A stretch of 64,000 nucleotides of DNA from Limnospira fusiformis SAG 85.79 (GCF_012516315.1 NZ_CP051185.1:1353403-1417402); one strand, 5' to 3'; counted from the stretch's first letter, positions 37,882 through 47,392 are shown. Made by a program: numbers and translations. The notes: generated by a model not told the origin, from the letters alone.

Positions 37882-38043
37882 CCGGATTTTCCAGAATTTG
37901 ACCCTTCTCCCAGGTTAGGGAACTGGCGTCTTCTAGCTTGGTCTCACAGCGCAGCGGGGATTGGATTAGCCCCGTTGTATGCCCTCAATCATCAGGATTA
38001 TCAACAAATCCGCCAGAAAATTGATACAGCTCTGGACGACTGA
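37882..38043 (+). pseudogene. Remnant of a LanM/LanC-type lanthipeptide synthetase (cyclase end)
   Basis: A 53-codon open segment ending at TGA 38041 reads WRLLAWSHSAAGIGLAPLYA and then IRQKIDTALDD. This matches the cyclase signature W-CHG-A-(A/P)-GIGL-A-R followed by an (I)RQ-x-I-x-AL helix. The zinc-ligand Cys and neighbouring Gly of CHG are replaced by Ser (WSHS). A stop lies in frame just upstream (37879) and no start or leader follows, so it is a decayed fragment. The match is by eye and short. Confidence 0.4.
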
Positions 38044-38066
38044 CGATATCAGTGACGAGTTCGGCG

Positions 38067-39041
38067 TTAGGGTAGAGTTAGAGTTTCCCCTAAGCAACTT
38101 TTAATCCAGTCGAAAATTTCCCGGTTCACCCGTTCGGGACATTCATCATGGGGGCAGTGACCCGCGCCCTCCAGTTCTACTAACTTGATGTGGGGATTAT
38201 ATTTTAGGTAGAGGTGAGGTTTAGCCAGTTTCAGGGGAATCAGTCGATCCTGTTTTCCCCAGAGTAGTAATATGGGAACCTGCACCTGGGGAAATAGACT
38301 GCGTACAGCAGGGCCGAGTTTAGAACTCCCCATAATCCGAAACAGAATAGTAAAAGCCCTAGCTGCCCCTCGTTCTTGGGGTGGAGTAGATAGAATATGT
38401 ATCAGTTCCTCTGTAACTGCATCAGGATTGTGATAGGCTAATTTAACCCAACGACTGATGACAGATGGTTGTCTCACTAGATAGAATATGGGACGTAATA
38501 TAATAGGGGAAGCAACCAAACTTTGGATTAACTCAACTGGGGGAACCATCCACCCAGGTAATAAGTCCGCTTGAGCGGCGGGATCGGGTAAACTGAGCAT
38601 AACCAAACCTTTAGCGGTTTTGGGATATTGAGCAACAGTTGCTAAGGCGATTAGAGAACCAATAGAGTTTCCCACCCAGATGGTCGGACGGCGGATAAAA
38701 GTTTGCCAAAAGTCATGCACCAATTCGGTCCAGAGGGAAACATTATATGGAGCGATCGCCTTTTCAGAACCACCAAACCCCAATAAGTCCAAAGCATAAA
38801 CTGGGTGCGAATGACTGAAGACCGACAAATTGTGTCTCCAGTGGCCGATAGATGCACCAAAGCCGTGAAGGAAAATTAAAGGAACAGGAGAGTTGCTCCC
38901 GAGTGGGTCTTGAACCTCAAAAATAGGCGATTTAGCCTCTTTAGGGTGCTGCCAACGCAGAAAAGTATAGCGAACTCTCCAACCCCTCCAAATCCAATCA
39001 CGCTGAAAGCCCATCTGTTTGTGCAAGTCTGGTAAATCCAT
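38067..39041 (-). CDS. Alpha/beta-fold hydrolase (paralogue of the one at 6.9 kb)
   Basis: A 324-residue hydrolase with nucleophile elbow GNSIG, acidic residue in WGKQDRLIPL and catalytic histidine in GAGHCPHDECP. HGFGASIGHWRHNLSVF is nearly identical to the first hydrolase's oxyanion loop, while the cap regions differ. The substrate is unknown; chlorophyll- or lipid-type esters are possible by analogy to pheophytinase-like proteins. The start MDLPDLHKQMGFQRDWIW (ATG 39041) is chosen as the only early ATG in frame. It is convergent with the sugar dehydrogenase and divergent from infC. Confidence 0.87.
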   Translation of the reverse strand: MDLPDLHKQMGFQRDWIWRGWRVRYTFLRWQHPKEAKSPIFEVQDPLGSNSPVPLIFLHGFGASIGHWRHNLSVFSHSHPVYALDLLGFGGSEKAIAPYNVSLWTELVHDFWQTFIRRPTIWVGNSIGSLIALATVAQYPKTAKGLVMLSLPDPAAQADLLPGWMVPPVELIQSLVASPIILRPIFYLVRQPSVISRWVKLAYHNPDAVTEELIHILSTPPQERGAARAFTILFRIMGSSKLGPAVRSLFPQVQVPILLLWGKQDRLIPLKLAKPHLYLKYNPHIKLVELEGAGHCPHDECPERVNREIFDWIKSCLGETLTLP

Positions 39042-39215
39042 CTAACCGTCGTCCTGAGTGCAACATAACTTGAAAGTTACCCCTAAAATACTAGGGTCCC
39101 TAAAGTTTAGATTAAATGTCAAGCCTATTGATATGGGAAATCAGTACAATGTTCGGTTAGTGCGACCCACAATTTTCGAGACATTCGTTAACCTCATTAA
39201 CTTAAAATTCCTGTA

Positions 39216-39758
39216 ATGCCTGTGATAGAATCAAAAAGAAATCGCAACTTACCTCAAATCAACGACAATATCCGCTTTCCTAAGATTCGCCTGATCGATA
39301 CCGAAGGCGGTCAGCTAGGGATCATGACTCCCAGGGAAGCCATGAAACTAGCTCAGGAAAAGGAACTAGACCTAGTTCTGGTTAGCGATAAAGCTGACCC
39401 TCCCGTATGCCGGATTATGGATTATGGGAAGTTCAAATATGAACAGGAAAAGAAAGTTCGGGAAGCTCGTAAAAAGCAGCATACCGCCGATGTCAAAGAA
39501 GTTAAGATGCGTTACAAAATTGATGATCACGACTATCAGGTGCGTGTGAATCAAGCCAAGCGCTTCCTTAAATCCGGCGATAAGGTCAAAGCCACAATCA
39601 TGTTCCGGGGTCGAGAAATTCAGCATAGCAACCTGGCCCGGGAGCTGCTAAAACGTATGGCAGTAGACCTAGAAGAACACGCAGAAGTTCAACAGTCCCC
39701 CAAACAAGAGGGACGGAGCATGATGATGCTGTTGGCTCCCAAAAAAACAACTAGCTGA
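39216..39758 (+). CDS. infC: Translation initiation factor IF-3
   Basis: A 180-residue protein with both IF-3 domains. The N-domain has [17 protein letters not shown] and [17 protein letters not shown]; the C-domain has [23 protein letters not shown] and [17 protein letters not shown]-3 binds the 30S subunit, prevents 50S joining and checks start-codon pairing. ATG 39216 fits the usual length; in some species infC uses rare starts, but no better start is seen upstream. rpmI and rplT do not follow; a degraded IS605-type element does. Confidence 0.95.
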   Translation: MPVIESKRNRNLPQINDNIRFPKIRLIDTEGGQLGIMTPREAMKLAQEKELDLVLVSDKADPPVCRIMDYGKFKYEQEKKVREARKKQHTADVKEVKMRYKIDDHDYQVRVNQAKRFLKSGDKVKATIMFRGREIQHSNLARELLKRMAVDLEEHAEVQQSPKQEGRSMMMLLAPKKTTS

Positions 39759-39879
39759 GACTTAGGAATTGCGGGCCATTGTCATTTATCAAACCTGTTG
39801 CTGCTACAGTTATGATAAACCAGTAACCCCAGTTCCCCCCCCCATAACTGATAATTTAGAAAAGAGTTGACACTCCCCG

Positions 39880-39912
39880 TTCTAAAGAGACGGGGATTCT
39901 TGGTTCGCGCTA
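39880..39912. repeat. IS605-type right-end hairpin of the tnpB element
   Basis: ACTCCCCGT and ACGGGGATT around TCTAAAGAG form the stem found at right ends of IS200/IS605 elements, where the omega-RNA scaffold normally ends. The same hairpin in variant form appears at 49372-49400. Confidence 0.6.
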
Positions 39913-40427
39913 CTCGCCATTAGACCGCAGGTTTACACCAACAGCCCAAGAGAGCCAATCTCCCCAAGCGTAAGTTCCGGCGTGCCCCGCCTTAGCTAGT
40001 CCGCGTTTCCGGATATTCGCTGCCACATTAACATCACGGTCGGCTACATACCCACAGTGCGAACACATTATGTGTTCTTTCTCATAGGGTTTTCTTGACT
40101 CATTGACCCCAGTTTGAGCATTCTTGGCTGGTATAGCGAGGCTCTGCAGCTACCGTCACCTTGCCATATTTCACACCAAAATACTCTAGCCAACTGCGAA
40201 AAGTAGACCAACCTGCATCAGAAATAGATTTAGCTAGTTTTCGATTTCTTGCCAGCCCTTTCACATTCAAGTCTGTAGATTGGATAACGGAATATGCTAA
40301 TCTCTTGCAATATTCTTTTCGCTGCCTACTTACTCTTAAATGCTTACGAGCATATCTATTTATAGCTTTGTGATAGTTTTTAGATGGTTTTGGTCTGGCT
40401 TTCTTTTGAGCGTAACTGTACTTTTTG

Positions 40428-42182
40428 GTAGGGGTCGAAAGGGAAGTCGCCTTCCCCAACTCCCATACAAAACCGTGCTTGATACTTTCACATCACACGG
40501 CTCCTGATGTGGATACCCTATTGTCAGTAGGAACAGGGTTACTACCCCCTGCTTTATGACTTCAACTTTGGGAGCTATATACACTACGTAGTCTTTAAAC
40601 TCGCTCTGGTCATAAGTACTCCTACTTATCGCAGTCTCTATATCCACACCGTGACTAGTGGGCATATCCCAACCATTACAGTTAGGCATTAGCTTTCAGT
40701 CACATCCCTTCCCCTTATGGGGTTAGGGGTCGAGAGTGAAGTCACCTTCACCCTCTCCCATTCAGAACCGTGCTTGATAGTTTCCCATCACACGGCTCCT
40801 GGTGTGGATACCCTATTTGTCAAAGGAGCAGAATCAAGAGACCTGCTTTCTACTTCGATGTTCAGAGCTATATGCACCACGTAGTCTTTAAACTCGTCCT
40901 CGCCATTATACTCTTACTGACCGCAGTATCTATATCCACACCGTGACCTGTGGGCATATCCCAACCATGACAATTGGGCTTTAGCTTCTGGTCACATCCT
41001 TCACCCTCTAAGCATGCGCTTACATTTTTCACTACTGCCTTGTGAATAGCATTACTCACTGGTTTATAGGCAGAGCATTAGAGGGGTTACAACGTTCCGA
41101 TTATATGGGCATTCCATCGTTAGATTTGTCCTCTCCGCCGGGGTACTTTTAAAGGTCTGTGTAGGTAGTCGCACGAACCCCCTACTTTTCCCCTTGCCCT
41201 TTTGAGCGCAGCGTGTCAACCTATTTCGCTGCTAGTGTATTACGATGGTTCAAGTCGGACATTCGGTCTTGCTAATCATAGATGGTTGGCAGTGGTCGCG
41301 TCTTGGTAGTAGGTTCTACCTCACGCCTTCCGTTCCCCGCTTCAATCCTGGAGTTATGATTTCCAAAACTGGGGGTGGCTATCGCCGTTACTCTCTACTC
41401 CCTGATTTCTCAGTTCGTTTATGACCTTGAGTTCCCTGCCTTGCTTAGTTCCCTAAGCGTCGGGACATATAACCAGTTATGAGGATGGTCAGGAGAGGTC
41501 TCCTTATATCCAGATTCGGAGCTGGAATCCTCACCGGGTAGTTATTTCGGGCATTTCAGCCCTATTTCATACCCGAACGTCTCGCACCATACGCTTACAC
41601 TTTTCACTACTCTACGAGATGTACTCGTAGAGAGCCCAATAGGGGTTTCAACGTTCCGTATATATGGGCATTCCATCTTTAGATTTGTCCTATCCACCGG
41701 GGTAATTTTAAAGGTCTTTGTAGGTAGTAAGTCTAAACTCCTACTTTTCCCCTTGCTCTTTTGAGCGCAGCGTGTCAACATATTTCGCTGCTTGGTAATT
41801 ACGATGGTTCAGGCCAGACATTCGGTTTCCCTAATCATGGATGGTTGGCAGTGGTCGCATATAGTAGTATGTTCTACATCACGCCTTCCGTTCCCCGCTT
41901 CAATCCTAGGGTTGTGAATCCTAAAACTGGGGGTGGCTATCGCCTTTACTCTTTCCCATAATCACCCCAAGTGGGTTAAATACTCCTCCTAAGTATACTT
42001 GGACGGTACTTTGTGATTTCTTAAAATGGGATTGACCCTGAGTTCCCTGCCTTGCTTAGAGTCACGACTTCTAAGCGTCGGGACATATATACAGTTAAGG
42101 GGTAGACTTGTCGAAGGTCTAACTCCCTCTAGGAGGTTATTTCAGGCATTGCAGCCTTATTTCACTCCTAAACATCTCGCAC
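40428..42182 (-). mobile_element. Outer ORF-less group II intron of a twintron
   Basis: Minus strand. The 5' end is GTGCGAGATGTTTAGG (G at 42182), matching the group II GUGYG start, directly after tnpB codons. The 3' end has domain V, GAGCCGTGTGATGTGAAAG with pairing AGCACGG, then a domain VI ending in TCGACCCCTAC at 40428 with a bulged-A candidate 8 nt from the end. There is no reverse transcriptase frame. Its domain IV region is occupied by a second intron. Without the inner intron it is about 889 bp. Splicing would need a maturase supplied in trans. Confidence 0.8.
40722..41587 (-). mobile_element. Inner ORF-less group II intron nested in the outer one
   Basis: Minus strand, about 866 bp. 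It starts GTGCGAGACGTTCGGG (41587) and ends after domain V (GAGCCGTGTGATGGGAAAC, AGCACGG) with TCGACCCCTAA or TAAC near 40722. It is highly similar to the outer intron along its whole length (shared CAAGGCAGGGAACTC, GGCGATAGCCACCCCCAG, GAAGCGGGGAACGGAAGGCG). Insertion is in the outer intron's domain IV region (GTAAGCGTATG before it, CCCCATAAGGGG after it). The 3' boundary may be off by about 3 bases. No maturase frame. Confidence 0.75.
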
Positions 42183-42747
42183 AGACTTCTCTACCATAGC
42201 ATCTACAGCATCTACAGCGATCGCAAATTGAGCATAGTATCCATCAGCCTGGCGGACTAATCTTACTCGCTTAATTTGTGTGATGTCGTAGTAGTTCAGG
42301 TCCCAGGTTCCCTTTAATTTCAGAGTCCCGATACCTTTTTTGTCAGAAAAGGTAATAGCTTTTCTGGTTTCCGAAAGTTGCCATCCGCTAGTTTTATATT
42401 CAACAGAGCGACTATGTTTTTTGAACTTAGGAAAACCTTTTTTACCCTTAACACTCAGCGAAGTCAAGGCTTTAACTTTTTTCTGACAGTTATCGTAGAA
42501 CCGAGAAATAGCAAACCAAGCGCGTTCAGCCACTGATTGTCTAGCCATCGAGTTCAATTCCTTGGCAAAAGGAAACTCAGCCGCTAAGACAGCACAATAT
42601 TTATTTAGGTCATATTTACCCCCCCCTTTATTATCCATCCAATAGCGCCAACATTTGTTTTGGATAAACTGAGATGTGCGAATAGCCTCGTCTATAGCTT
42701 GGTACTGAGATGGTTTAGCTTTGATGGGCGAACTCGTATACAATCAT

Positions 42748-42865
42748 TGCTCACTCTAACAACCTTATGCTATTATAGGATACCAATGAAAAGATAGCAA
42801 TAGTAGGTAGGCGAATAAATTTGCCCTAGCCGCTACATCCGCCCTATAAAGAGAGGCGGCCAAAG
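42748..42865 (-). mobile_element. Left end of the IS605-type element
   Basis: The 118 bp upstream of tnpB contain the hairpin CCGCC-CTATAAAGAGA-GGCGG (about 42840-42864) and TATTATAGGATACC, the sub-terminal structure expected for a single-strand transposon left end. The boundary is approximate. Confidence 0.45.
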
Positions 42866-42875
42866 TGGCTATCAG

Positions 42876-45800
42876 GTGTTTTCAGATAACATTGAGGGGT
42901 CTCAATACGGGATGGAAAAGCGAATTGGTGAACCCGCAGGAGTGGGACAGGGTGTGCTACGCGGTCTAAATCTCCGCCCAGAAGAAGTAGAGCGAACCTT
43001 ATTAATGTTCGCAGTTTATACTTTTTCATCCATCGGACTGATTTGGTTAGAACTAAGTACCGTCGGCCTATTTATTGATCAATATGGGGCAGAAAAACTG
43101 CCTTGGATTTATATTGCTAGTGCTGGGATCGGGTCTAGTTTGGGTGTAGTTTACTCTCGGTTACAGACCTTTTTACCCCTGCGCCGGGTGATTGTTCTGA
43201 TTTTACTACTGATGGCAATCCCCCTGTTTCTATTTCGTTTTGGTTTGAGAATAGAAAATTTCAGGTTCTTGGGATTAAGTCTTCAGTTTGTTACCCTATT
43301 TGTCATGTGGCTGTGGGTTGAGGCTTGTTATCTTCTCAACGATCTCAATACCTCCATTACCTCTAATCAACTTTTTAACATTCGGGAGATCAAGCGCACC
43401 TATCCCATTATCAGTAGTGGTTATCTGGTGGCTGGGGTGGTTAGCGGTTTCTCCCTACCTCTATTGCTGAGATTTGTAGGATTAAACAATGTCACCCTAG
43501 TATCTGGGACTATGGTTCTCGTGGGTGCAGGTGTTTTATTTTATCTGTCCCAAAGATATGAACAGTCTTTCCCAGATTCTTCCCGGTGGACCCCCGAAGA
43601 CGAACTCCCCGAATTTAGTACCCGTAGCCTCAAAGGTCCCCTACAAGGCTATGTCATTCCCTTGGTGCTATTTTTCGTCATGGCTGAAGTCGTCTATGTC
43701 ATGGTCGATTTCCAGTTTTTCAGTCAATTAGAATACCGTAGTATCGGTGGCGCTAGTTGGATTGTTAGCTTCCTGGGACTATTTGAGGGGGTTTTGAGTA
43801 CCTTCCAAGTAGCCACTCAGTGGTTTGCTTCCAGTCGCTTGGTCGAAAAAATAGGCGTGTTTGGTACAGCATCTATCCTTCCTGTGGGGGTAGTCGCCTT
43901 GGGCCTGTTTTCCTTGATAGGGGGGGCTACGGGTTTATTTACCATATTTATAGGGTTTTTGATTCTCAGATTTTTAGATGAACTGTTCCACTACACTCTC
44001 ATCGAAACTACCGGGACGGTTCTATTTCAACCCCTACCAGAAAATATTAGGAGTGATATTCAGACCCTGGTTAATGGTGTCTTTGAACCCCTGTCAACGG
44101 GTTTGAGTGGTATCGGGATTTTGCTGTTGCTGTGGCTGATTAACCTATTTTTACCCGATGGTGTCCCAGAAGGTATTTTCCTGCAAGACCAAAGTCTGAT
44201 TTTTGTCGTAACTATTATTTTGTTGGCTTTTGTCTGGTTGTGGGTGGTCTGGAAAATTCGCTCCCAATATGTAAGACTTCTAGTCCGTAGTGCTGAACGC
44301 GGTCGCCTGGGAACTACAGATATTGATATGCGTAGCCTCAAGCGATCGGTGGTCGATGAGTTGAAACAGCCAACCCCAGAAGCTGATAAGCGTTCCTGTA
44401 TTGAATTACTCAGCCAACTTGATCCTAAAAATGTCGGGGATACTCTGGTTCCACTACTGGAGATTATGTCCCCGAATCTTCAGCGTCAAGCCCTAGAACT
44501 GATGCTAGATTATCCTAATCCCGCTCATTTAGAGGCGATTAGATCCCTATCTCGTAGCAGTCTACCTCCTGAAGTTTTGGCTTTGGCACTACGCTATATC
44601 TGGTTAACTGAATCTAACCCAGATATTAATCAGTTGAAACCTTACCTACAACCAAGGGTCGATCCGGTGGTACGGGGAACAGCCGCAGCCTTGATTATGC
44701 GTCGTGGCGATCGCGAACAAAAAGCGGCGGCTACTAATACTATCCGCCGCATGATCGTCTCTAATCAAGAACCCGAACGGGTGATGGGAGTCCGGGCTCT
44801 GGGTGATGCTGATTATCTGCAAGGGTTGCGAGTTTATCTTAATGACCTCCTCGCTGATGAATCTCTCAGGGTCCGCTGTTCGGTCTTGGAAGTCATTGCG
44901 GCTACTAAGATGGAAGAATACTATGGCTCCCTATTAAAAGCCGTTTCCTACCGTTCTACCAGAGAAGCAGCAAGAATGGCCTTAGTCCGATTGGGAAATG
45001 AGGCTATTCCTCTATTAATGAGAATAGCAACGGATATCTATAAATCAGATTTGGTCAGACTTCAGGCTTGGTCTGCTTTGGGAGAAATTGGTACGCCAGA
45101 AGCCTTAGATACTCTCATTGATAATCTGTTAATTTCCTGGGGAACCACCCGACGTAATATTCTCCGCATTCTCCTGAAAATTCCCGATGATGCGGGGATT
45201 GAAAGAACTTTAGACCGCATTGGACGTAATGGGGTGGAAACGTTAATTGAACAGGAGTTGATGTTTATTGGTCAAATCTATAGCACTCTTTTAGACCTCG
45301 AACCTGAAAAACCTACAGCTCCTATCTTACCTTCTACTGTCTCCCTTGAGGTCGCTTCCCCCCTAGAAATGCTCTGTCGCGCGCTCCGTAATCTTGAATC
45401 TGATGCCATAGACCGCTGTTTTCTGCTGATGAAGTTCCTTTACTCCCTCGGATCTATTCAGGCGGCGGCTTTCAATATTCGCTCTGGACAACAGGGAAAT
45501 ATTGCTCGTGGGTTGGAAATCTTGGATAATACTGTTGATATTTCCCGTAAACGAGCCTTGATTGGCATTTTGGATAATCACTCTATTGTCCAAAAAATTG
45601 AGGACCTCTCCCCTTTGATTTCCTATAAACCAATGACACCTAGCGAGCGCCTTCGTCGTTTACTGGAGTTTCGCCATTTCCTCTCGGATTGGTCTTTGGC
45701 TTGTTGCTTCCACCAAGCGCGGTCCGCCAGTTGGAGTCTCACCGCTGAACAGACTTTGATGTGTCTGAGACATCCCACAGGTTTTGTCCGGGAAGCTGTT

Positions 45801-45944
45801 TTGGCTTACCTCAAGATGGGAGCGCGTCAGGCTTTGGTAGAATTATTGCCAATGCTACAAACCGATCCAGACCCTTTGGTGGCTCACCAAGTACAACAAT
45901 TAATCTCGGAATTAGCTGTACACATAAAAACCGAAATGCCTTGA
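42876..45944 (+). CDS. MFS/ATP-ADP-translocase-like membrane protein with C-terminal HEAT repeats
   Basis: A 1022-residue protein. Residues about 40-465 hold about 12 membrane segments resembling nucleotide transporter (Npt/Tlc) family members, for example LLMFAVYTFSSIGLIWLEL, IPLVLFFVMAEVVYVMVDF and FLILRFLDELFHYTLIETTG. Residues about 500-1010 are HEAT-like helical repeats (KRSCIELLSQLDPKNVGDTL, VMGVRALGDADY, LVRLQAWSALGEIGTPEALD), probably a protein-binding scaffold. GTG 42876 or ATG 42912 (MEKRIGEPAG) may be the start; the latter is about as likely. It precedes the cNMP-binding gene by 58 bp; in other cyanobacteria these modules are fused, so they probably work together. Confidence 0.82.
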   Translation: MFSDNIEGSQYGMEKRIGEPAGVGQGVLRGLNLRPEEVERTLLMFAVYTFSSIGLIWLELSTVGLFIDQYGAEKLPWIYIASAGIGSSLGVVYSRLQTFLPLRRVIVLILLLMAIPLFLFRFGLRIENFRFLGLSLQFVTLFVMWLWVEACYLLNDLNTSITSNQLFNIREIKRTYPIISSGYLVAGVVSGFSLPLLLRFVGLNNVTLVSGTMVLVGAGVLFYLSQRYEQSFPDSSRWTPEDELPEFSTRSLKGPLQGYVIPLVLFFVMAEVVYVMVDFQFFSQLEYRSIGGASWIVSFLGLFEGVLSTFQVATQWFASSRLVEKIGVFGTASILPVGVVALGLFSLIGGATGLFTIFIGFLILRFLDELFHYTLIETTGTVLFQPLPENIRSDIQTLVNGVFEPLSTGLSGIGILLLLWLINLFLPDGVPEGIFLQDQSLIFVVTIILLAFVWLWVVWKIRSQYVRLLVRSAERGRLGTTDIDMRSLKRSVVDELKQPTPEADKRSCIELLSQLDPKNVGDTLVPLLEIMSPNLQRQALELMLDYPNPAHLEAIRSLSRSSLPPEVLALALRYIWLTESNPDINQLKPYLQPRVDPVVRGTAAALIMRRGDREQKAAATNTIRRMIVSNQEPERVMGVRALGDADYLQGLRVYLNDLLADESLRVRCSVLEVIAATKMEEYYGSLLKAVSYRSTREAARMALVRLGNEAIPLLMRIATDIYKSDLVRLQAWSALGEIGTPEALDTLIDNLLISWGTTRRNILRILLKIPDDAGIERTLDRIGRNGVETLIEQELMFIGQIYSTLLDLEPEKPTAPILPSTVSLEVASPLEMLCRALRNLESDAIDRCFLLMKFLYSLGSIQAAAFNIRSGQQGNIARGLEILDNTVDISRKRALIGILDNHSIVQKIEDLSPLISYKPMTPSERLRRLLEFRHFLSDWSLACCFHQARSASWSLTAEQTLMCLRHPTGFVREAVLAYLKMGARQALVELLPMLQTDPDPLVAHQVQQLISELAVHIKTEMP

Positions 45945-46002
45945 GCAATGGGGAGTCCCTCTGGATTCAAGTTTACTAACTCGCGCTTTACCTCGTCTGA
46001 TT

Positions 46003-46479
46003 ATGTTAACTAGCGTACAACGCCTATTGTTTGTCCGAAAAGTCCCCATTTTTCAAGAACTTAGGGATGATTTCTTGGTGCGTCTTGCTTCTGTTATGGA
46101 TGAATTGTCTTTTCCCCCTAATCAAAGTATTTTTACTGAGGGACAAGAAGGGCGATCGCTTTATATTGTCGTTTCTGGTCAGGTCAAGGTTCATCATGGC
46201 GATCGTGAATTGGCTCGTTTGGGTAAGGAAGACTGTTTTGGCGAAATGTCTCTATTTGATGCTGAACCGCGATCGGCTTCTGTCACTACCCTAGAACCCT
46301 GTGAATGTCTCATGCTCACACAGATGCAGCTTTATGATGCTATTGATGAGACTCCTGGTATTGCGGTTAATATTATTCGCTTACTATCTCGCCGCATCCG
46401 AGAATTGAACCAAAAAGCCAACGATCAAAACCCTAAATCTTCCATTTCCGAAGTTAAAGTCCCACCCCCTCGGTCTTGA
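46003..46479 (+). CDS. Cyclic-nucleotide-binding domain protein
   Basis: A 158-residue protein consisting almost entirely of a CRP-type cNMP-binding domain: FPPNQSIFTEGQEGRSLYIV, SGQVKVHHGD, phosphate-binding cassette CFGEMSLFDAEPRSASVTT. It lacks a DNA-binding helix-turn-helix, so it is not a transcription factor of CRP type. The FGEMSL-x6-RSA core contains the Glu and Arg used to bind cyclic nucleotide. The N-terminal helix MLTSVQRLLFVRKVPIFQEL resembles the linker of fused transporter-HEAT-cNBD proteins. With the upstream HEAT membrane protein it probably forms a split two-gene unit sensing cAMP or another ligand. Confidence 0.85.
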   Translation: MLTSVQRLLFVRKVPIFQELRDDFLVRLASVMDELSFPPNQSIFTEGQEGRSLYIVVSGQVKVHHGDRELARLGKEDCFGEMSLFDAEPRSASVTTLEPCECLMLTQMQLYDAIDETPGIAVNIIRLLSRRIRELNQKANDQNPKSSISEVKVPPPRS

Positions 46480-46535
46480 TGTATCTTGATTTTTTTTCAA
46501 AAAAAAATTGGGGTCGCTTTTTTGCCTCGCGGGCA

Positions 46536-46564
46536 TTGACAACCCAGGGCATTCCTGCTATTAT
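46536..46564 (+). promoter_or_regulatory. Consensus sigma-70 promoter, copy 1
   Basis: TTGACA (46536-46541), 17-bp spacer, TATTAT (46559-46564). No start codon with a ribosome binding site follows closely, so a short RNA or a long prfC leader is possible. Confidence 0.55.
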
Positions 46565-46747
46565 ATTGACAATATCTTTAATAATTGGATATAGCCAAAA
46601 ATAAAAATTTTACAACCATCCCATTATATTAAAAGTATAGCGCAAGTAGCCACGAAAGGCAACCCCCCTCCCCCCAAAAAATTCGCATTTTGCCAGTTGA
46701 TTTTTTTTTCAAAAAAAAATTGGGGTCGCTTTTTTGCCTCGCGGGCA

Positions 46748-46776
46748 TTGACAACCCAGGGCATTCCTGCTATTAT
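46748..46776 (+). promoter_or_regulatory. Consensus sigma-70 promoter, copy 2
   Basis: Identical to copy 1: TTGACA (46748-46753), 17-bp spacer, TATTAT (46771-46776), carried by the second direct repeat. Confidence 0.55.
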
Positions 46777-47041
46777 ATTGACAATATCTTTAATAATTGG
46801 ATATAGCCAAAAATAAAAATTTTACAACCATCCCATTATATTAAAAGTGTAGCGCAAGTAGCCGCCAAAGGCAACCCCCCTCCCCCCAAAAAAATTTTTT
46901 GCAACATTTATTAAAATTTTGTTACAAAAGTTAATAAAGTTATAGTTTGGTAGGAAGGGATTAGTCTGTAAGCTAATGTTTGGACACACAGTTACCCATT
47001 AATCCCAAAATTGGGCAGCTATTTGGCTAGGGTAGGTGTAG

Positions 47042-47392
47042 CAGTTCGTGGCTGACAGAAGCACCCCGAGGGCGGGTGTAGCAGTCTTGCTGGTGTTGGT
47101 AGTAGCTGACAGAAGCACCCCGAGGGCGGGTGTAGCAGTCTTGCTGGTGTTGGTAGTAGCTGACAGAAGCACCCCGTGGGCGGGTGTAGCAGTCTTGCTG
47201 GTGTTGGTAGTAGCTGACAGAAGCACCCCGAGGGCGGGTGTAGCAGTCTTGCTGGTGTTGGTAGTAGCTGACAGAAGCACCCCGTGGGCGGGTGTAGCAG
47301 TCTTGCTGGTGTTGGTAGTAGCTGACAGAAGCACCCCGAGGGCGGGTGTAGCAGTCTTGCTGGTGTTGGTAGTAGCTGACAGAAGCACCCGC
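47042..47392. repeat. 54-bp minisatellite, about 6.5 copies
   Basis: The unit (GCTGACAGAAGCACCCCG, then GGGCGGGTGTAGCAGTCTTG and CTGGTGTTGGTAGTA) repeats exactly every 54 bp (GCTGACAGAA at 47051, 47105, 47159). Because 54 is a multiple of 3, frames stay open on both strands. GAGGGCG and GTGGGCG variants alternate. The remaining 250 bp up to prfC hold no recognised gene. Confidence 0.9.

Larger units (their letters stand above)
39910..42747 (-). pseudogene. tnpB: IS200/IS605-family tnpB, interrupted and multiply inactivated
   Basis: The N-terminal half (frame 42743-42183: QYQAIDEAIRTSQFIQNKCW, KGFPKFKKHSRSVEYKTSGW) and C-terminal half (40427 downwards: YHKAINRYARKHLRVSRQRK, LAKSISDAGWSTFR, EPRYTSQECSN) are unmistakable TnpB. 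Damage is extensive. There is a frameshift after MIVYEF at 42747, and a 1.75 kb twintron. The segment with RuvC-I GIDVG is missing, and the LVAYE stretch carrying the RuvC-II Glu is lost. Trp replaces a zinc-finger Cys (CSNWG), and a frameshift precedes CSHCGYVADRDVN. TnpB is the RNA-guided nuclease of these transposons; this copy cannot be active. No tnpA is present. Confidence 0.85.
46487..46895 (+). repeat. Two direct repeats of about 212 bp, each with a consensus promoter
   Basis: Copies start at about 46487 and 46699 with a T8-9/A9 hairpin (TTTTTTTTCAAAAAAAAATTGGGG), then GCCTCGCGGGCATTGACA and AGGGCATTCCTGCTATTAT. The copies differ at only a few bases. No protein gene is visible. The T-run at the head of copy 2 could terminate a transcript started in copy 1. 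Confidence 0.85.

Noticed and set aside
40100-42743. Two separate small transposase genes
   Set aside because: They are the two halves of one tnpB broken by the twintron.
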